A DNA stretch of 64,000 nt from Plantago major (taxonomy: Eukaryota > Streptophyta > Magnoliopsida > Lamiales > Plantaginaceae), in contig CM048844.1 in NCBI GenBank assembly GCA_026545765.1, positions 72,339,035-72,403,034 on the forward strand. The letters are read 5' to 3'. The translations under genes were made by a program, and so were the position numbers. The notes below the pieces were generated by a model. That model searched no databases and was not told where the DNA came from. It saw only the letters and a list, made by a program, of their open reading frames with translations. Position 1 is the first letter of the stretch, and every line of letters begins with the position of its first letter. Below are positions 1 to 9,946 of the stretch, in pieces.

Positions 1-206
1 TTCGAGCAAATAACTTGCAGGTCGGGGACCTAGTGCTTCGCCGGGCTGACATTTTGAGCAATGTTGGAAAACTCAAGCCTAAATGGGAAGGACCTTACAA
101 GATTGTCGGAGCAAGAGTGAATGGGAGTTCCGAATTGGAAGATGAGCGCAGACACCCACTCAAGCGTACATGGAATGCTAGAAACCTTCAAAAGTTTTAC
201 GCATAG
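1..206 (+). pseudogene. Gypsy (Tat-type) Pol, C-terminal end of integrase, cut by window edge
   Basis: The window opens inside the last part of a gypsy Pol polyprotein, read on the plus strand. The residues VGDLVLRRADI, WEGPYK and the ending LQKFYA match the integrase C-terminal region of the other gypsy element at 57,003-57,377. In that family this part follows the catalytic core and helps bind the new DNA ends. Only about 65 residues are in the window; the rest of Pol would lie to the left. It belongs to the left-hand, plus-strand copy of element A. In the right-hand copy the equivalent segment is missing, because pol there breaks off at about 18,830. Confidence 0.85.
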
Positions 207-278
207 GGATGGTTACACGAGTCTCCGCCAGGTCGTTTGGTTATTTTAGATTCCAACTATCTATTATACGGAACTTCG

Positions 279-596
279 TCAATTCTGTTTGTGATTAATC
301 CTTTTGTCATTGGCCATGGAGCCCACAAGTTGTAATTGAATTTCCGGCAAATCAATACAACTTTTATCTTTCAATTCGCAAATTCGAAGTTTCGCGTTCA
401 CGTTGACAAGAAAAGTCACGCAATGAATTTTATTCATACGAGAGAACAAAGTATACAAAACACTGTCTTTGCAGTCTACAAATCTCGGATCTTTATCCGG
501 ACCTACAAGATATGATACATATTCAATAGAGAAATTCTCTGGAGATATGTTATCATCCGTCGAAACTATTCCTCTGTCAGGAAAAGCTTTTTCCAT
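279..596 (-). CDS. Antisense ORF 3 of element A (left copy), unknown protein
   Basis: This minus-strand frame of about 105 residues starts MEKAFPDRG and includes VSYLVGPDKDPRF and KSCIDLPEIQLQL. It lies just after the end of gypsy pol and reads against it. The right arm keeps the same frame at 18,559-18,834 with only a handful of substitutions and no stops. A likely splice acceptor (CATGTGCAG) lies upstream in the right copy, so the true exon may begin earlier, in a run reading SSWSPLKLYFPID. I do not recognise the protein. It could be a captured host exon or a third antisense gene of the element. Most differences between arms change amino acids, so selection on the protein is not shown. Confidence 0.35.
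   Translation of the reverse strand: MEKAFPDRGIVSTDDNISPENFSIEYVSYLVGPDKDPRFVDCKDSVLYTLFSRMNKIHCVTFLVNVNAKLRICELKDKSCIDLPEIQLQLVGSMANDKRINHKQN
328..362 (+). other. Conserved 35 nt stem-loop just after pol (element A, left copy)
   Basis: AGTTGTA and TACAACT flank a 21 nt loop, giving a 7 bp stem. The same 35 nt layout with the same stem recurs in element C at 57,532-57,566, also just downstream of pol. The right arm keeps the block near 18,795-18,830. Sequence around it in A and C is much less alike, which suggests a conserved RNA or DNA structure. Part of it also overlaps an antisense reading frame. Confidence 0.5.
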
Positions 597-1343
597 ATCA
601 ATCGGAAAGTATAGTTTCAGTGGAGACCAGGAACTTGATCTACCTGCCCACGGAAAAATGGTTAGACATGACAGAATCTTTCATGATATCACCGTACCAT
701 GGTAATGTAGATCCAGTGTCTGGGGAAAATAAAGTACCAACAAACAATGGTATATACAAGTCGAAACGACTGAGATCTCTGCCTAACCGTCTTTAGAGAC
801 TCCAACTCTCTTGAAATCAGGAGACCATTACCAATTCCAGAGAGATTCGAGCCACTAAAGTAGGATTGGAAGAAAGGAGAAGAGGTCCGGCTTTAATGGT
901 TTACTTCGAGCATCCAAGATCACCTTCCCTAGAAAAGAGACAGAGACACGGAGGCGGACAAGACAGCGAGATAGATAAAGAAGAATTTGGGATCGGTTTA
1001 TACGGTTTTGGTACTTGATCGTGTCTTTTATAGAACACTCAACCAATCGGCGTCACGCCAAGATTAGCGTCAAGATGGGCTTGAGTCACCCGTTTGGGTT
1101 GAACAGTGTTGGGTCAGAGGAGCTTATCCAATCAAACCTAAACAAGCCCATCAACCACGTCCGAGTTTGTATTCGTTGGTCATCTTACAAGGATATGTGC
1201 GTCAATATAATCCGATGAAGTACGAATAAGAAAATGGCGATTTCATTTGATGAAAGTAGTCCGAATTTTATAAACAAAATTATCCGAGCATATACACACG
1301 AAAGGTACAATCTGTCAAGGTCCGAGGACCATACATACTTCTA

Positions 1344-1357
1344 CGGGGCATACCCCA
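1344..1357 (-). other. Post-stop hairpin of small antisense gene (left copy)
   Basis: On the minus strand this reads GGGGTATGCCCC, 11 nt after the stop codon of the 93-residue antisense ORF. The outer C-G pair of the other copies is lost here. It is one of five sites in the window carrying this motif directly behind an antisense stop codon. Confidence 0.6.
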
Positions 1358-1367
1358 CCTTGTTCCT

Positions 1368-1649
1368 TCAACGGATTCTGGAAGTTGAGCCTTGGGACTC
1401 CGAGCCACCGCTTTGAGCCTGACGAGCTTGCTGCTGCATTCGGATCCTCCTACGGATCATTTTCAGTGTCCGCTCCCTTTCTTCCTCAGCTAACCTCCTG
1501 GCTATCCCCGGACATAGAGGGGGGTCGCCTTCAAAATCAAGAATGATTGGGTCATCCGCGATCCCTTTACCCTGGTAAATCGGCGGATGCATGTTCCCGC
1601 AAGCACAGTTTACCCAATATTGATATTCTTCCCCATCGGATTCCGACAT
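1368..1649 (-). CDS. Small antisense gene of element A, 93 aa, unknown (left copy)
   Basis: This 93-residue protein starts MSESDGEEY. It has a small cysteine cluster (VNCACGNMHPP), then DDPIILDFEGDPPLCPG, then a basic, glutamine-rich helix-forming tail with RRRIRMQQQARQ. The right arm holds an equally open copy (17,480-17,761) with about six substitutions. It reads against pol, inside the 3' region of a Tat gypsy element, and has its own TATA box (see the right copy). I do not recognise a family. The charged, short form would suit a nucleic-acid or chromatin binding accessory protein, but that is a guess. Confidence 0.55.
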   Translation of the reverse strand: MSESDGEEYQYWVNCACGNMHPPIYQGKGIADDPIILDFEGDPPLCPGIARRLAEEERERTLKMIRRRIRMQQQARQAQSGGSESQGSTSRIR

Positions 1650-2156
1650 CCTGAAGAAATCTGCCTCGTTTGAAAATTGAGTGTGCTAAACAAGGAGAGA
1701 TTGGTGAAAAGTACAACAGTAAGAAAGGAGCAGTTACCATAGTCTTATTTATAGTAGCGATGGATCTTTACGATCACACCACTTGTTAATCATCCGACGG
1801 CTAGGAAGATGAAAAGACGCAGTCATAATGACTATTTCACTATTTCACCTTCCTCCTTCTAGTAGAATTACGCATCCTGAAGAACGAACGGTCCGAGGAT
1901 CGGAAAGATGATGGTTTGATTTCTACATCAGATGCCATCAACAGCGATCTGTGTTCTTAAAAGATGTGTATTTTATGAACAACGAATAAGAAGGAAGCAA
2001 AGAAGAGAGCAAGTATTGATTCAAAAGTATGGGAAGCATAGCTTCACGGATAATTACTACAGCTGAGAAGGAATAAAAGCATTGTACGTGGCGACATTCC
2101 GCGCCATCAAAAGAGAACAAATTCAACAGGCAAATTCAACAAGTACAGAATTTTCA

Positions 2157-2170
2157 CGGGGCATACCCCG
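2157..2170 (-). other. Post-stop hairpin of large antisense gene (left copy)
   Basis: On the minus strand this reads CGGGGTATGCCCCG, a 5 bp stem with a TATG tetraloop. Relative to the right arm, the left copy has lost about 35 nt carrying the last residues and the stop codon, so its reading frame now runs through the hairpin to a stop at 2123. Confidence 0.65.
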
Positions 2171-2943
2171 GACTTCCATGGTTTGAGGGGGATTGACGGA
2201 AGGCGTGTTGGCGACGACTTGAGCGGCAAGGGATTCAGCGGTCTCGAACAAGTTGAAATCCGCATCGAGACCAACGACCCGAGAAGGCATGTAGTACCAG
2301 TCCTTCAGGAAAGCCCGGTAGTTCTCAAAAGGTACAAAGCATACCTTTCGGAGGGCGTCCGGGACACACCTCGGGAGAAAGGGTCTGCCGTTCTTGATCT
2401 CGATCTCACCCTCCTCAGTGACTAGCTCCGCAAACTCGCACGCGGCCAACCGTTCATCCGAGACATTGTCTACAGGGACCTCCACGCCATTAGCATCCGC
2501 GGAAGGAATGACTTCCGCCTTCCAGTTGAAGTTCTGCGGAAGTAATCCCTTGGATTGCAGTTGACCGATAGCGGATGAGAACCCATCTAGGCGAGAGGCA
2601 TCGGACTTATCCGCATGAAGAACTTAAAAGAGTCCGACTTCATGAAGTCACGGCCAGCCTCAAGACGAGCATATTGGAGGTCCTCGAGCAGAATATCCTT
2701 TGAGTCCCGGAAGGCCTTCATCGACCTACTGACAAAATTCTCCTTCCATTCAAAGTCCGACTTGATCTCTTCCCAGCTTGTCTTTAGCTTGTGGAACATT
2801 ACTTCTTTTTCTTTCAGTTGCATCTCCAATCGCTTCACCTTCTCCGCCTCATCCGCGGAAGTGGCTATGGCCTTGTGCAGATCCTCCTCAATAGTAGCCC
2901 GCTCACCAGCCTTCCACTGCATAGCCCTGACGAAACATCCGAG

Positions 2944-3017
2944 CTGCAAGAAGTCCGCATGGATATAAGTTGTATGTTTATTATACGAACATAGCAAGAA
3001 AATCATGAGAAAATCAC
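2944..3017 (-). other. Predicted intron in large antisense gene (left copy)
   Basis: The donor is TAC|GTGATT and the acceptor TTCTTGCAG|CTC on the minus strand; length is 74 nt. A GTACGTG donor 4 nt earlier also looks plausible, but only the GTGATT choice keeps the frame. The element C homologue behaves the same way (60,744-60,632). The right arm has lost this whole segment, about 0.23 kb, near 16,190. Confidence 0.5.
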
Positions 3018-4976
3018 GTACCCGCTGGTATAATTCATCGAGCCCACCAACCCGCTCAACCTCAGGCAGTCCGCGGGCCCGTCATACTCCTTATCAAGAG
3101 AAACTTGGTCGGTAGGCAGAACAGCGGACAGTTGCTGCCTCTTGGCCGCTAGGGAAGCCTCCGAGGTTGCTCCCCTCTTTCCCCCCGAGGTTATGGCATC
3201 CCGCATCAACACCTCCATTGGGCGCGAGACAAGTAAGTGGGGCTTGAGGCGATGGCGCCGAGTAGCAGGGCCTTTGCCCTTGTCGGGCACCACCAAGGCC
3301 TGTGGATCTTCTCCGGCCTTGTTCCGCCTTTCCTCCTCTGCAGCAAACACTGCCGCATTTTTCGAATCCGCCATAGGAAGACCCGCAGATGTGTTGATGA
3401 TTTTGGTCCTCTGACCAGCGACGACTTCCAGGGCTTGTTGTTCCCTCTGTTGTTTCTTGTTTTCTCGGAGCGTCGACATGATGTAATCAAACCACTGAGC
3501 TGCGCATCAAAATAGAAGTGTCAGACACGGACGTATAAAGAACGAATTACCAGAATTGCGGAAAGGGAAGATTAGCACGGAACATTTCAAAGAAAGAAAA
3601 ACACGAATCCTAAGTTGAAAATCCTTACTGAAGTCCATTTTTCCTCCAACTTCCACGGCCTGGTCATCCAAGACAAGTAAGGCAATGATCGGCCCATGGA
3701 ACGGGTAATGTAGGTGGGTCATTCTTCTTATGGATCTCCGCCACCCACGTTCTTCGGAAGGGGGTGCCAGTCCGGGATGCTCTCCCTTAGGAACTTTGTT
3801 GGCAGCCCCCATTGCTCTCGCTGCCTCTCGGACATCCCAGGTTTCAGGGCCATCCGCACAAAAATGTACTTATCCCACCACTTCGACCCCAAGGAAGAAA
3901 TGGAGTTGGAAATGAAGTTGTAGGGTTTTCTAGCTACGAAAGTATAAAATAGGGGATTTCCCGGACTAAAGGTAACATGGAAAAGCTGCCTAAAGTTCTC
4001 GAAATTCACCGGCTGCCCCTTCTTTTTACAAAAAATGATGAAACAAATAAGGTTACCCAAAGACTTAGGGATAACCTGACTCGGACTGATCCCGATGTGG
4101 TTCAGGATATGCTTTATCTCTGGCGCAATAGGGACCTTCCATCCACAAGCAAAAGCTACTTCATGCACGCACATGTACCCGGCGGGCGGATTGTAAAATG
4201 CATGTCCCGGCTCGGGAACCATGATTTCAACAGACTCAAGGATCTCCCACTTCCGCCTCCACTCGGGAATGTCCTCAGCCCTAACCTTCGACGGACAAGT
4301 GGGAGAAGCCCGTCCGCATTTAACTCTCCAAATTCATCCGCTATCACAACGGCGGATGCAGGACGAGGCAATTTGATTCTCGCGGCCTTTGCACCACGGC
4401 CCTCTACTAACGGAAGATTGGATTGAGCGGACGCTACAGGATGTAACACAATCCGACGACCAAGTCGTCTCCATGGCGGCGATCGAGAGCCTCTCCTTCC
4501 TCCTCATCCTCATCCTCTTCTTCTTCACCATCTTCCTCCTCCTCTTCACCACCTTCAGGTCTCCCAGATGTGCTAGGGTTGGACGGACCTGTTTCCGCCA
4601 CCACACGGTCCTCTTCCCCGGCCTCGAACAATTCAACATCATCTGCCTCCCGACCACTGTCGTCTTCCCGTTCAGTTTGAGGCTCATTCGGATCCACGGA
4701 CTCCACAACACCACCTATGGTCCGAGATTGGACTAGCGACCTCGTCCTGGCAACATCTCCCTGGCCCAATGATCTGTCCGGCTGAGGTTCTGATGTATCA
4801 CGGACTCTCTGTCCAGCGTCGGAATCCCTGGAAGACACGAGATCCACGACCAGATAGTCTCCTACGGATGTGGTTAACTCCGCGGACTCGGTCTCCAAAT
4901 TTGCTCCGTCATGGTAACCTTGAGCCTCGTGAACGTTTTGACTATCGCTCCCGGACATCCTAGGCGTAAGAAGCGG

Positions 4977-6255
4977 ATCGAAAGCGGCGATTGTGATTGT
5001 CCGAGAGTTCATTTATATATCTTATTATGTCAAAAGGTCCGAGAAAATTCTACCCTATCAGACTTTCTATGTGAATTAGTCTCATAATGTTATGGGCACT
5101 AAACCCTAGCACACAGAGACGTGCCAATGGCACCATCATCTGTCCCATGCATCATGGCAGCAGGATTAGCTTACAAGAGACTGTGCCAATCGACACCAAT
5201 ATATCACCAAATAAGCATGCATTGTCAAGTTTGGTTACATTGGGAATGACATACTAAATGAATCGACAAGATACCAGTAAAGGAGATTGGTACGCTACAA
5301 AACAAAGGACGAGTATTCCAACTAAGTACACTGCTGAAACCTATCATTAGCAACATTCGCAATTACGGAATCAACAAGTGGATACTCAACTAAGGCAACA
5401 ACATACTCGGCGTGCAGCAGGCATATCGCAAAGACAAAAAGCTTCAGAAAGAGTTGAGGTGTACTTACTTGGCAAAGTTGAATTCTTAAGCTTAGACGGA
5501 CGACGAAGCCTTTCTAGCTCTCCGAGGGTACAAACCTCAACTGGAAATCCCAAGATTTTGCGAGTTTCAGTTGCTCGGATCGATCTTTGATTGCTCGAAA
5601 TTGCTTAAGAGTCGCTCTGAGTTTCGATGTGGCTAAAGTGTGAAAGCGACTGATGGGCTGACTATTTATAAGGGCAATTTGGGAAAGCCAAGAGTCACAT
5701 CACTCGGATTCAAACCCCAACCGTTGATCTTTTTAATCCAACGGTTGTGCCGGTTCACAAGTGGCTAACAATACATCACATTTAATGCTCGTCACAGGCA
5801 TCACATCAATTGGGTTTAAAATCCCAACCATTGATATCTTTCCAATCCAACGGTCGCATCGCTTTACCCGGGATCTTTCCCCATGGGCCGGACAGGCAAC
5901 TCATTAGGCCTCTTTGATTTACGGATCAGCGGCCCAGGAGGACCATTTCACATATTCGGTCCAACGGATAACTTCCTATACACTCTTCCACAGAGGACTT
6001 CGTCATATCCTAACCGTACTCGGATCTATATATCTCGGATACAAATACCTTTTCCATCTACAGTCTGAGCTATTACATAACTCGGACTGTAGAAGGAGGG
6101 GGGGGGGGGGGGAGAGATATATTGAATTCCTAAGAACACGGACGACGGATCCCAACAAAAAGGATTTTTTCCTTTTTCAGTTAACGATTCGGACACGCTC
6201 CACAACACATTTGTTCTCTTCATAGTTACCAACTATCTTCTACTAATATACTTGG
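4977..6255. other. Leader and promoter region of the antisense gene (left copy), no protein gene
   Basis: This stretch lies between the large antisense gene and the polypurine tract. It holds the antisense TATA box and the 5'-UTR intron. It also has a sense-strand 70-residue frame (5,378-5,590), identical in both arms, that overlaps the antisense leader and which I do not regard as a gene. A run of 15 G at about 6,102-6,117 is mirrored by C runs near 13,221-13,245. Confidence 0.5.
5663..5670 (-). promoter_or_regulatory. TATA box of large antisense gene (left copy)
   Basis: On the minus strand this reads TATAAATA, the plant consensus. It lies about 0.7 kb upstream of the antisense ATG, with a putative 5'-UTR intron between. 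The right arm repeats it at 13,660-13,667. Confidence 0.55.
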
Positions 6256-6260
6256 AAACT

Positions 6261-6270
6261 AGGGGGACAT
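6261..6270 (+). other. Polypurine tract of element A (left copy)
   Basis: AGGGGGACAT immediately precedes the LTR. In LTR retrotransposons such a purine run primes plus-strand DNA synthesis. The same tract is present in reverse at 13,063-13,073. Confidence 0.65.
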
Positions 6271-6271
6271 A

Positions 6272-7211
6272 CGTTGATACGGACATGTGTCCAATCCGTT
6301 AAGGGCGCCAAAGAGCGTGTCCTAAAGCGCATCAAGGCTGAGATAGCCTATTCATTGCTAGTCCGACCTTCGAATGGTCCGACATAAAGGAAACCATCTC
6401 AGGTCAACTAGTATCTACAAGTCAGCACGCCATTTCATCTAGGTCCGACCAAGCTAGATGGATGACTTCCGAACCTGACAAAAGGTCACATGGTCCTTCC
6501 AAGTCCACAAACTGTCAGTCCTAAGATGCTAAACGGACCGGACGAGAGAATCTCGGATGCCACCATCACAGTAAGACCAAACGTATATAACAGAACCAGT
6601 GAGATACTTCCGTGGAACTCTAGGTCCGGGCACCTTGAGTTGCCCAAGGGCAGATCAACCAAGAATACAGATCTGTCCGAGGAACTTACACGGACCAACA
6701 TGCGGAATAGTACTCTCATAGGGAAAGTTCCAAACTACCCTCACAGGCCCATTGATTAGTATTGGATTACTACTCACTAATGGGCCATGGGCCAAAGGTA
6801 GCATTGGAGTCCAAATCTGAAGCATACACTTGGCATCATCTTGTGAGCCACCTCACAAGCATATGATAACTATAAAAGTAGCACAAGGTCCAAGACCTTA
6901 AGGTAAGTCACAAGTCACAATTCCCAAGTGATAAGCAATATCAAAGTGAGGATCCCTAAGTGATAAATACTCTTGATTTCATAACCTTCCTCATAACAAT
7001 TACATTGAGAGCTTCCAACTCTCTCTTGAGTAAAGTCTCTTACCGGATTGACATATGCAATCCGGGTAACCCATTCTAACCCCCCTCCCACTTAGTCCTT
7101 TCAGGTACTCTAGCTCGGACCAGTCTTGCTTCGGACTTCAAGTAGGAGGCGGATCCTAGATTAGGTTACTTGTAATAGTTTAGTTAGTGTTCGAGGTTTT
7201 ACCCCTCAACA
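6272..7211 (+). repeat. 3' LTR of element A, left copy
   Basis: It runs from CGTTGATACGG (first base T to C relative to the 5' LTR) to CCCCTCAACA, about 940 bp, with short inverted ends. It matches the LTRs at 12,131-13,062 and 24,783-25,718. A TATAAAAG box lies at about 6,872 and would drive rightward transcription. The 5 bp after it (7,212-7,216, ATAAT) are the reverse complement of element A's ATTAT target duplication. The insertion junction itself was therefore copied in the inverted duplication. Confidence 0.85.
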
Positions 7212-7229
7212 ATAATCATACATACTTAA

Positions 7230-7291
7230 GGGGGCTTGGCTAATCTCAGTACTACGTCGTACTGTACTAACGTTAGTACACTATTAAAAAC
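7230..7291 (+). mobile_element. Terminal-repeat-like block of a DNA-transposon family (left)
   Basis: The block begins GGGGGCTTGGCTAAT and contains TGTACTAACGTTAGTACAC. About 80% of it recurs at 33,616-33,665, where it is again followed by AT-rich DNA and then a CACC/TCCGG minisatellite. The right arm holds a mirrored but partly scrambled version near 12,060-12,110. This is consistent with one end of a Mutator-like element, although no 9 bp target duplication can be seen because both flanks are mirrored. Confidence 0.45.
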
Positions 7292-7417
7292 ATGACAAAT
7301 GGCAAGCTTCACAATTAAAAAATTATTTATAAAATTTATAGTAATTCAAATACTTATAATTTTATTCATTTAAAAAATATATATAATTACTTTTAATAAA
7401 TTAAAAATTAATAAATA

Positions 7418-7640
7418 ACCACCATAGCACCACCACCATCTCCGGCCACCACAACCAACTCCGGCGAAATCACCACCAACTCCGACCACCATCACCATCT
7501 CCGGCGAAGCCACCATCACCATCTCCGGCCACCACTACTACCATCTCCGACCACCACCACCATCCCCGTCCACCACTACAATCTCCGGCCACCACCACCA
7601 TCATCTCCGGTCACCACTACCATCTCCGGCCACAACCAAG
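7418..7640. repeat. CACC/TCCGGC minisatellite (left arm)
   Basis: Imperfect short units built from CACCACCATCTCCGGC are repeated. They are mirrored at about 11,695-11,925 in the right arm, and a related array lies at 33,868-34,010. No open gene is associated with it. Confidence 0.7.
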
Positions 7641-7793
7641 TAGTTATAGTTAATGAAGTTTTTCCAATTCATTTCCACTAATCTCGAAGGACATCTAATG
7701 TGCCAGTGTGCTCAACCTCTCACTATACCGACCTCCACCACCAGCTCTGGCCACCCACCGCCACTACCCAATTACAGATCTGAATCAGCGAAA

Positions 7794-8010
7794 GATGCTG
7801 CAACAATATGAATGAATGCTGCAGCGTCAACTATTTATTCTTACATTTTTCCCGTCTCAAAATGCTACTGCGATATGAATGAATGTTGCTGCGTCAACAA
7901 TTTATTCTTACATTTTTCCCGTCTCAAAATGCTACTGCGATATGAATGAATGCTGCTGCGTCAACAATTTATTCTTACATTTTTCCCGTCTCAAAATGCT
8001 ACTGCGATAT
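7794..8010. repeat. 67 bp tandem repeat, about three units (left arm)
   Basis: Each unit carries GATATGAATGAATGCTGCTG and a tail CCCGTCTCAAA. Units are nearly identical. The right arm keeps the same array at about 11,310-11,520. Confidence 0.75.
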
Positions 8011-8975
8011 GACTGATGTTGCATGTTTTGATTCATGACGTAATCTCGCATCGATATGAATGAATGCCGCAGCGCCACAATTTATTGTTATGAATGTACA
8101 TTACATAAATTTACAATCAATATAATCATATTAATTCATTTATCTAGAAAACATGAACTATATTTGTATGCATCTAAAAGTTAAATAAACACTTTTTCGT
8201 GACCAAAAACGATCCGATGATAAATTGGATTAATTACCAATCAACTATAATAGTAACTTATTTGATAGAATTATATAATAAAATTTTACTTATTAAAATT
8301 TCATTATATGATTTTATTAAATTATTTACTACAAGTTTAAGATTAATTTGTGGTCAAAATCGAAGACTGTTGATGGCAAAATAGTAAAATTGTATTTCTT
8401 TATGAGGCAGTACAATGATTTATATTTGTGGACAAATAATCATTTCTTGTATAATTGATTTACTTGAAGATGTATTCCTTAAGCCCAAACAAGATTTTTA
8501 TGTTTTTTTTGTCTAGGTCGAACAACTAAAAATTTGACCACTAATTAATCTTAAACTAAATTGGTGAATTCAATTATAGTTTAAATTTAGTAGATACTTT
8601 TTACAGCCCCACCAACAAAATCAATTTGAGCGGAACAAACAATCATATATTCACCGTTAAATTATACAATTGCGTTTCCACACAAAAGCACGTAGAACAT
8701 GAGTGACATCGTGAAATTGTATGAATAATATGTGAAATTAAAAATGTATTGGTGGCAACTACACTCTTATTTCATTTAGCTTAAAACTAACCTACATGCA
8801 TGAATTTGTTTAAGCATGCTTAATAATTTGACTAACGTCTAATTTAAATTGATTCATGTTACAACATTGTTACATGTCGCTGCAGCGTCAACCCACAGTT
8901 TTGTGAATTATATTTTTCGTTAATCGGTAATTTTTGTTTATCTTTCAGCTTTTATATAACAATAATATGCCATGA

Positions 8976-9332
8976 TTGCCAATTCACCAAAAATGTCATG
9001 TGGTAATTTTTGACGTGAATCACGATGCTACTTTCAAAGATAAGTCGAAGGAAAAGGAACCCACGATGATCGTGCCCGAGAAATTTAAGGATTTGGATGC
9101 TGTTTCAGAATTCTATACTAAATATGGGTGGAGTCATGGTTTTCATATTCGACGAGGACATTCAAAAAGAGATAAGGATGGTAATACGGGTTACGTGAAA
9201 TTTGAATGCATTTACGCAGGAGTCAATCCAACCACAAATAAATCAAGAATTCGTCAAGGTAGACCCAATCTGAGATGTAATTGTCAAGAAAGACTAAATG
9301 TTAGTCGTCAAGACCCACAAACTGCTGCCTAG
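8976..9332 (+). pseudogene. FAR1-type DNA-binding domain fragment
   Basis: The frame contains EFYTKYGWSHGFHIRRG, VKFECIYAG and RPNLRCNCQERL. This fits the N-terminal zinc-binding domain of FAR1/FHY3 proteins, which descend from Mutator-like transposases and bind DNA. A splice-acceptor-like TATCTTTCAG lies upstream near 8,940-8,949, so it may be an internal exon. Nothing resembling the transposase core or SWIM zinc finger follows; the frame ends after 118 residues and runs into a tandem duplication. It is either a remnant of a Mutator-like transposase or a captured FAR1-like exon. Confidence 0.6.
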
Positions 9333-9384
9333 ACTTTACCTTCTTCTTTCTTGCCATCGACGTAGCAATTCAAGATCATTAGCA

Positions 9385-9946
9385 AGTATGAAGTCAAGCC
9401 CGAGCTCGGCTCGAAATAGCTTATCGAGCCGAGCCCTCGGTAAGGCTCGACTCGAAAAACAGTACTACTCATATGCGACAATCTCTAATGGTTATGATGT
9501 CTGCATAAAGGTGTGAAGAATGACCGAATTCTACAAATTAGTTGGACATGTTTAATGTTTCTTGCAACCATCTACACAGAGTAACTTGAACTACTCTAGT
9601 ATGTTATTAAGTCGGTTAGCGTAATTCACTTTATATAAGTTACATCTATGTCAACTGGTGAAACGAGTATGAAGTCGAGCTCGAGCTCGGCTCAAATAGC
9701 TTATCGGGCCGAGCCTTCGGTAAGGCTCGACTCGAAAAATAGTACTACTCATATGCGACAATCTCTAATGGTTACAATGTCTGCATAAAGGTGTGAAGAC
9801 CGACCGAATTCTACAAATTAGTTGGACATGTTTAATGTTTCTTGCGACCATCTACGCAGAGTAACTTGAACTACTCTAGTATGTTATTAGGTCGGTTAGC
9901 GTAATTCATTTTATATAAGCTAGATCTATGTCCGCTGGTGAAATTT
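9385..9946. repeat. 281 bp direct tandem duplication
   Basis: Two head-to-tail copies start with AGTATGAAGTC at 9,385 and 9,666. They are about 95% alike. Each contains a GC-rich segment with inverted GAGCTCGGCTC/GAGCCGAGCC motifs that can fold back. Confidence 0.8.

Larger units (their letters stand above)
2123..4958 (-). pseudogene. Large antisense gene (aORF) of element A, left copy, frameshifted
   Basis: This is the left-arm copy of a large gene antisense to pol. Its order is: an ATG at 4958 directly after a splice-acceptor-like CTTACGCCTAG; an acidic, glutamate-rich stretch; a domain with HEVAFACGWKVPIAP and HIGISPSQVIPKSLG at about 4,222-3,728; a basic linker; a coiled coil with KVKRLEMQLKEKE; and a C-terminal domain. 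The middle domain resembles the 'putative gypsy type transposon' family (Pfam Transposase_28), known as the extra ORF of Tat retrotransposons. A 74 nt intron is predicted at 3017-2944 (donor GTGATT, acceptor TTGCAG), and it keeps the reading frame. Several small indels break the frame, and the original stop codon is deleted. Confidence 0.65.
1..8845. repeat. Left arm of giant inverted repeat
   Basis: Read in reverse complement, this arm follows the same order as 10,475-18,830: flanking repeat, LTR, polypurine tract, antisense genes and pol end. Long stretches are almost identical; for example the frames at 5,378-5,590 and 13,740-13,952 encode the same 70 residues. The arms differ by local deletions (about 0.23 kb at 2,915-3,140, present only on the left; about 0.3 kb at the pol end, missing on the right) and by clusters of tiny indels. 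The arm may extend beyond the window start. Confidence 0.85.

Noticed and set aside
4389-4736. Plus-strand ORF rich in Ser/Leu/Phe opposite the acidic stretch
   Set aside because: It is the complement of the GAA/GAG-rich acidic part of the antisense gene; such shadows are expected.
5378-5590. 70-residue ORF, identical in both arms (13,740-13,952 on the minus strand)
   Set aside because: It overlaps the predicted leader of the antisense gene, has no recognisable domain, and its identity follows from the recent duplication of the arms.
6102-6117. Poly-G run and its C-run mirror near 13,221-13,245
   Set aside because: Homopolymer whose length is unreliable. Considered as a quadruplex site, but it is a single run without spaced G tracts.
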